From Intrasporangiaceae bacterium URHB0013 (GTDB lineage: Bacteria > Actinomycetota > Actinomycetes > Actinomycetales > Dermatophilaceae), in contig JIBA01000015.1 in NCBI GenBank assembly GCA_000620545.1, positions 1-64,000 of the forward strand: a DNA stretch of 64,000 nucleotides, written 5' to 3'. The notes below the pieces were generated by a model. That model ran no database searches and had not been told where the DNA came from. It worked only from the letters and a program-made list of their open reading frames with translations. Position numbers and translations under genes: made by a program. Each line of letters starts with the position of its first letter. Positions within the stretch are counted from its first letter, which is position 1. Of the stretch, positions 61,321 through 64,000 are shown in pieces.

Positions 61321-63148
61321 AGGCGAGTGAGTCCACCCAGGCTCGGTGCAGGTCGGAGTAGCGACCGGAACCGGCCGCGACGAGCTCGCTCGGCGCCCCG
61401 TCCTCGACGATGCGGCCGTGCTCGAGAACGAGGACGCGGTCGGCGGTCTCGACCGTCGACAGCCGGTGCGCGATGACGATGGCGGTGCGCCCCGCGAGGA
61501 TCGTGCCGAGCGCCTGCTGCACGAGCCGCTCGGACGGGATGTCGAGTGACGACGTCGCCTCGTCGAGGATGAGCACCGCGGGGTCGGCGAGGAACGCTCG
61601 TGCGAACGCCACGAGCTGGCGCTGTCCGGCGCTCAGCAGACCGCCGCGGTTGGAGACCTGCGTGGCGTAGCCCTCCGGCAGCGCCGCGATGAAGTCGTGC
61701 GCCCCGAGCGACCGGGCCGCCGCCTCGACCTCCGCGTCGGTGGCCTCGGGTCGGCCGAAGCGGATGTTGTCGGCCACGGTGCCGCTGAAGAGGTAGTTCT
61801 CCTGCGTCACCATGACGACGGCGCGGTGCAGGTCGTCGGCGACGAGCCGCCTCAGGTCGATCCCGTCGAGGCGCACCGCCCCGTCGGTCGGGTCGTAGAA
61901 GCGGGTCGCCAGCTTGGCGATGGTGGTCTTGCCCGCACCGGTCGTGCCGACGAGGGCGACCGTCTGCCCCGCCGGCACCGTCAGGTCGAGACCGGGGAGC
62001 ACCGCGCTGCCGGAGACGTACTCGAAACGGACGGAGTCGAACCGGACCTCGCCACGGGGCTTGCCGAGCGGCACCGGATCGGTCGGCTCGGGAACGTCCG
62101 GCACCTCCTCGAGCACTCCCGAGAGCTTCTCGAGGGCGGCCGACGCCGACTGGAAGGTGTTGTAGAACTGCGAGATCTCCATCATCGGCTCGAAGAACTG
62201 GCGCAGGTAGAGCAGGAAGGCCGCGAGAACGCCGACCGTGACGTCACCGCCGTAGGCGAGGTAGCCGCCGTAGAGCAGGACGATGGCGATCGTGATGTTG
62301 CCGATGAGCCGGATGCCCGGCATGAACCAGGCAACGAGCCGGAACGCGACGAGGTTGGCGCGGCGGTACTGGTCGTTGACGTCCTCGAAGATCGCCTGGT
62401 TGCGCGGCTCGCGGCGGAAGGCCTGCACGGCCCGGATGCCGTTCATCGACTCGACGAAGTGGACGATGACGAGCGCGACCTTCTCGCGCGTGGCGCGGTA
62501 GCTCTTGGCCGACTCCTTGCGGAACCAGTTCGTCAGCAGCGCGAGGGCCGGACCGCAGAGCAGCGCCACGACCCCGAGCTTGACGTCGAGGACGAGCAGC
62601 AGCACGGACGTGCCGACGAGGGTCAGGGCCGCGGTCACGAGGCCGTCGAAGCCGGTCTCGAGCATCTCGTAGATGGCGTCGACGTCCGAGGTCTGCCGGG
62701 AGATGACGCGCCCGGACGTGTAGCGGTCGTGGAACGCCGGGCTGAGGTGCTGGAAGTGCCCGAAGACGCGGCGCCGGATCGACAGGAGGATGTCCTGGCC
62801 GATCAGTCCCGACCGGACGAGGAAGAGGTTGCGGGCGACGGCCTGGGTGATGGTCGCCACGAGGACGAGCCCCACGACGAGCAGGAGCGGCCCGAGGTCA
62901 CCGGAGTCGCTGATCGGCGGGATGCCGGTGTCGATGCCCTCCTTGACGAGGAAGGGGATCGACAGGCGGGCGGCGTTCTCGATGACCACGACGAGCAATA
63001 GCCACCAGAGCGCTCGCCGCCACGGCCGCAGGACGTCGCGCAGCAGGCGCCGGGAGCGGCCGGCGAGCCGCGCCGACGTCTCGTCCGACAGCTCTCCGTC
63101 GATGTCGTCGGCGGCGACACCGCGCCACTGCTGGGTCGGCGTGGTCAT
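61319..63148 (-). CDS. ABC exporter half-transporter, catalytically competent half
   Basis: A 609-residue type IV ABC exporter: membrane domain residues about 40-330, then nucleotide-binding domain. Walker [11 protein letters not shown]-loop VTQENYLF, signature [14 protein letters not shown], and Walker [12 protein letters not shown] with the catalytic glutamate; switch His in IAHRLS. ATG overlaps the upstream ABC gene stop as ATGA. With its partner it forms a heterodimeric exporter of the Rv1272c/Rv1273c type; substrate unknown. Confidence 0.92.
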   Translation of the reverse strand: MTTPTQQWRGVAADDIDGELSDETSARLAGRSRRLLRDVLRPWRRALWWLLLVVVIENAARLSIPFLVKEGIDTGIPPISDSGDLGPLLLVVGLVLVATITQAVARNLFLVRSGLIGQDILLSIRRRVFGHFQHLSPAFHDRYTSGRVISRQTSDVDAIYEMLETGFDGLVTAALTLVGTSVLLLVLDVKLGVVALLCGPALALLTNWFRKESAKSYRATREKVALVIVHFVESMNGIRAVQAFRREPRNQAIFEDVNDQYRRANLVAFRLVAWFMPGIRLIGNITIAIVLLYGGYLAYGGDVTVGVLAAFLLYLRQFFEPMMEISQFYNTFQSASAALEKLSGVLEEVPDVPEPTDPVPLGKPRGEVRFDSVRFEYVSGSAVLPGLDLTVPAGQTVALVGTTGAGKTTIAKLATRFYDPTDGAVRLDGIDLRRLVADDLHRAVVMVTQENYLFSGTVADNIRFGRPEATDAEVEAAARSLGAHDFIAALPEGYATQVSNRGGLLSAGQRQLVAFARAFLADPAVLILDEATSSLDIPSERLVQQALGTILAGRTAIVIAHRLSTVETADRVLVLEHGRIVEDGAPSELVAAGSGRYSDLHRAWVDSLA

Positions 63149-64000
63149 GCCCGCACCTCCTCGGTCACGTCTGCGGGCCGCGCGCCGTCAGCGCCACCGT
63201 GGGTGTCGGCGGGTGCGGCTGGGTCGGTGTGATCAGCAGGATCGGCTGCGAGCAGCTCCCGGTACGCCGGAACGCCGTCGAGCAGCTCGCGATGGGTGCC
63301 GACATGGGTGATGGTGCCGCGCTCGAGGAGCGCGACACGGTCGGCGAGCATGACGGTCGAGGCGCGATGGGCGACGACGAGACCGGTGGTCTCCGACAGC
63401 ACGTTCGAGAGCGCCTCCTCGACGAGCTTCTCGGTGTGCACGTCCAGCGCTGACAGGGTGTCGTCGAGGACGAGGACCGCCGGGCGGGACAGCACGGCCC
63501 GGGCGAGGGCGAGCCGCTGGCGCTGTCCGCCCGAGAGGGACAGGCCCTGCTCGCCGATGCGGGTGTCGAGGCCCCACGGCAGGTCGTGAACGAAGCCCGC
63601 TTGGGCGATCTCGAGGGCCGCGAGGACGTCGTCGTCGGGCGCGTCGGCGCGGCCGAGCGCGACGTTCTCCCGGGCACTCATCGAGAAGAGCGTCGGCTCC
63701 TCGAAGGCGGTCGCCACGAGACTGCGCAACGCGGCCAGCTCGAGGTCCCGCACGTCGACGCCGTCGATCGTGATGCGCCCGCCCGTCACGTCGAACAACC
63801 GGGGGACGAGCGCCGTGAGGGCGGTCTTGCCCGAGCCGGTGGCGCCGACGAGCGCGAGGGTCTCGCCCGGGGGGATGTCGAGGTTGACGTCGCGCAGCAC
63901 CGGCTGGTCGGGTGCGTCGGGGAAGGCGAAGTCGACGTGCTCGAAGCGCAGGTGGCCACGACGGGCGCTGACCGGGTGCTCGCCGGAGACGATGTCGGGC
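63145..64000 (-). CDS. ABC exporter half-transporter, degenerate-site half (partial)
   Basis: Only the C-terminal 284 or so residues are in the window; the gene continues past the right edge. The frame is open to position 64000. The nucleotide-binding domain has Walker [13 protein letters not shown]-loop [10 protein letters not shown], signature [14 protein letters not shown] and switch His in VAHRAS. Walker B reads [11 protein letters not shown]: Asp replaces the catalytic Glu, so this half contributes a degenerate ATP site. ATGA coupling to the downstream half supports heterodimer assembly. Confidence 0.9.
   Translation of the reverse strand, partial: PDIVSGEHPVSARRGHLRFEHVDFAFPDAPDQPVLRDVNLDIPPGETLALVGATGSGKTALTALVPRLFDVTGGRITIDGVDVRDLELAALRSLVATAFEEPTLFSMSARENVALGRADAPDDDVLAALEIAQAGFVHDLPWGLDTRIGEQGLSLSGGQRQRLALARAVLSRPAVLVLDDTLSALDVHTEKLVEEALSNVLSETTGLVVAHRASTVMLADRVALLERGTITHVGTHRELLDGVPAYRELLAADPADHTDPAAPADTHGGADGARPADVTEEVRA

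Overview
The window is high-GC actinobacterial chromosome. The evidence is a WhiB7-type regulator, a CGYC mycoredoxin-like protein, the AdnA/AdnB helicase-nuclease pair, abundant GTG starts, many start codons sitting 6-7 nt after a TANNNT box (leaderless transcripts), and 4-base start/stop overlaps. Gene content, and a strongly over-represented GTATGCC/GGCATAC word, suggest a member of the Intrasporangiaceae (Janibacter/Knoellia/Phycicoccus type). That placement is inference from memory, not a database result.

Region 1 (1-37 kb) is core chromosome. It runs: initiator tRNA; UPF0182 membrane protein; PPA1309-type protein; PDZ/Lon-like protease; MoaE; DUF2342 protein; NUDIX hydrolase; YgjP-type peptidase; DUF5679 zinc ribbon; cyclodehydratase-like protein; ABC1/AarF kinase; WhiB7 with an elaborate leader; UvrD2; PPK2; mycoredoxin-like protein; NudC; a phosphotransferase-like protein; AdnB and AdnA; an alkyltransferase-like/VOC fusion; MoeZ; TetR; DUF3107; two GlsB-type stress membrane proteins; a ferritin-like protein; an RhlE-type DEAD-box helicase; a flavin-type oxidase; a ParA-like ATPase; a mycothiol-dependent-type enzyme; a RecB-like nuclease. 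As I recall it, the order parallels Rv3193c-Rv3213c of Mycobacterium tuberculosis, which supports several names.

Region 2 (37-52 kb) is more mixed. It holds a PHP phosphoesterase, a frameshifted AbiEi/DUF559-type gene flanked by two copies of a 72-bp palindrome, a MaoC dehydratase, a ThrE-type exporter, an aminopeptidase P followed by a third 72-bp palindrome, a lipoprotein, a stress-type membrane protein and an acyl-CoA dehydrogenase. It also holds the most unusual module: a 1118-residue alpha/beta-hydrolase-CHAT protein followed by a caspase-like peptidase. A RIO-like kinase whose start overlaps a short ORF with a strong ribosome binding site comes next.

Region 3 (52-64 kb) returns to housekeeping genes: nitroreductase, archaeal-type prolyl-tRNA synthetase, Tat-exported extensin/M15-like peptidase, two tandem HpcH/HpaI (CitE-like) lyases, a conserved hypothetical, a soluble MgtE-N/CBS protein, DUF1003, Mrp ATPase, and the two halves of an asymmetric ABC exporter. 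The last gene runs off the right edge.

The main points for follow-up are the 72-bp palindrome family, the hydrolase-CHAT/caspase pair, the whiB7 leader with repeated GCACC/GGTGC arms, the apparent CTG start of uvrD2, and the alkyltransferase-like/VOC fusion. No CRISPR array, rRNA, transposase or prophage gene was seen. All lengths, motifs and repeats were read by eye from the sequence; no homology search or folding calculation was run.
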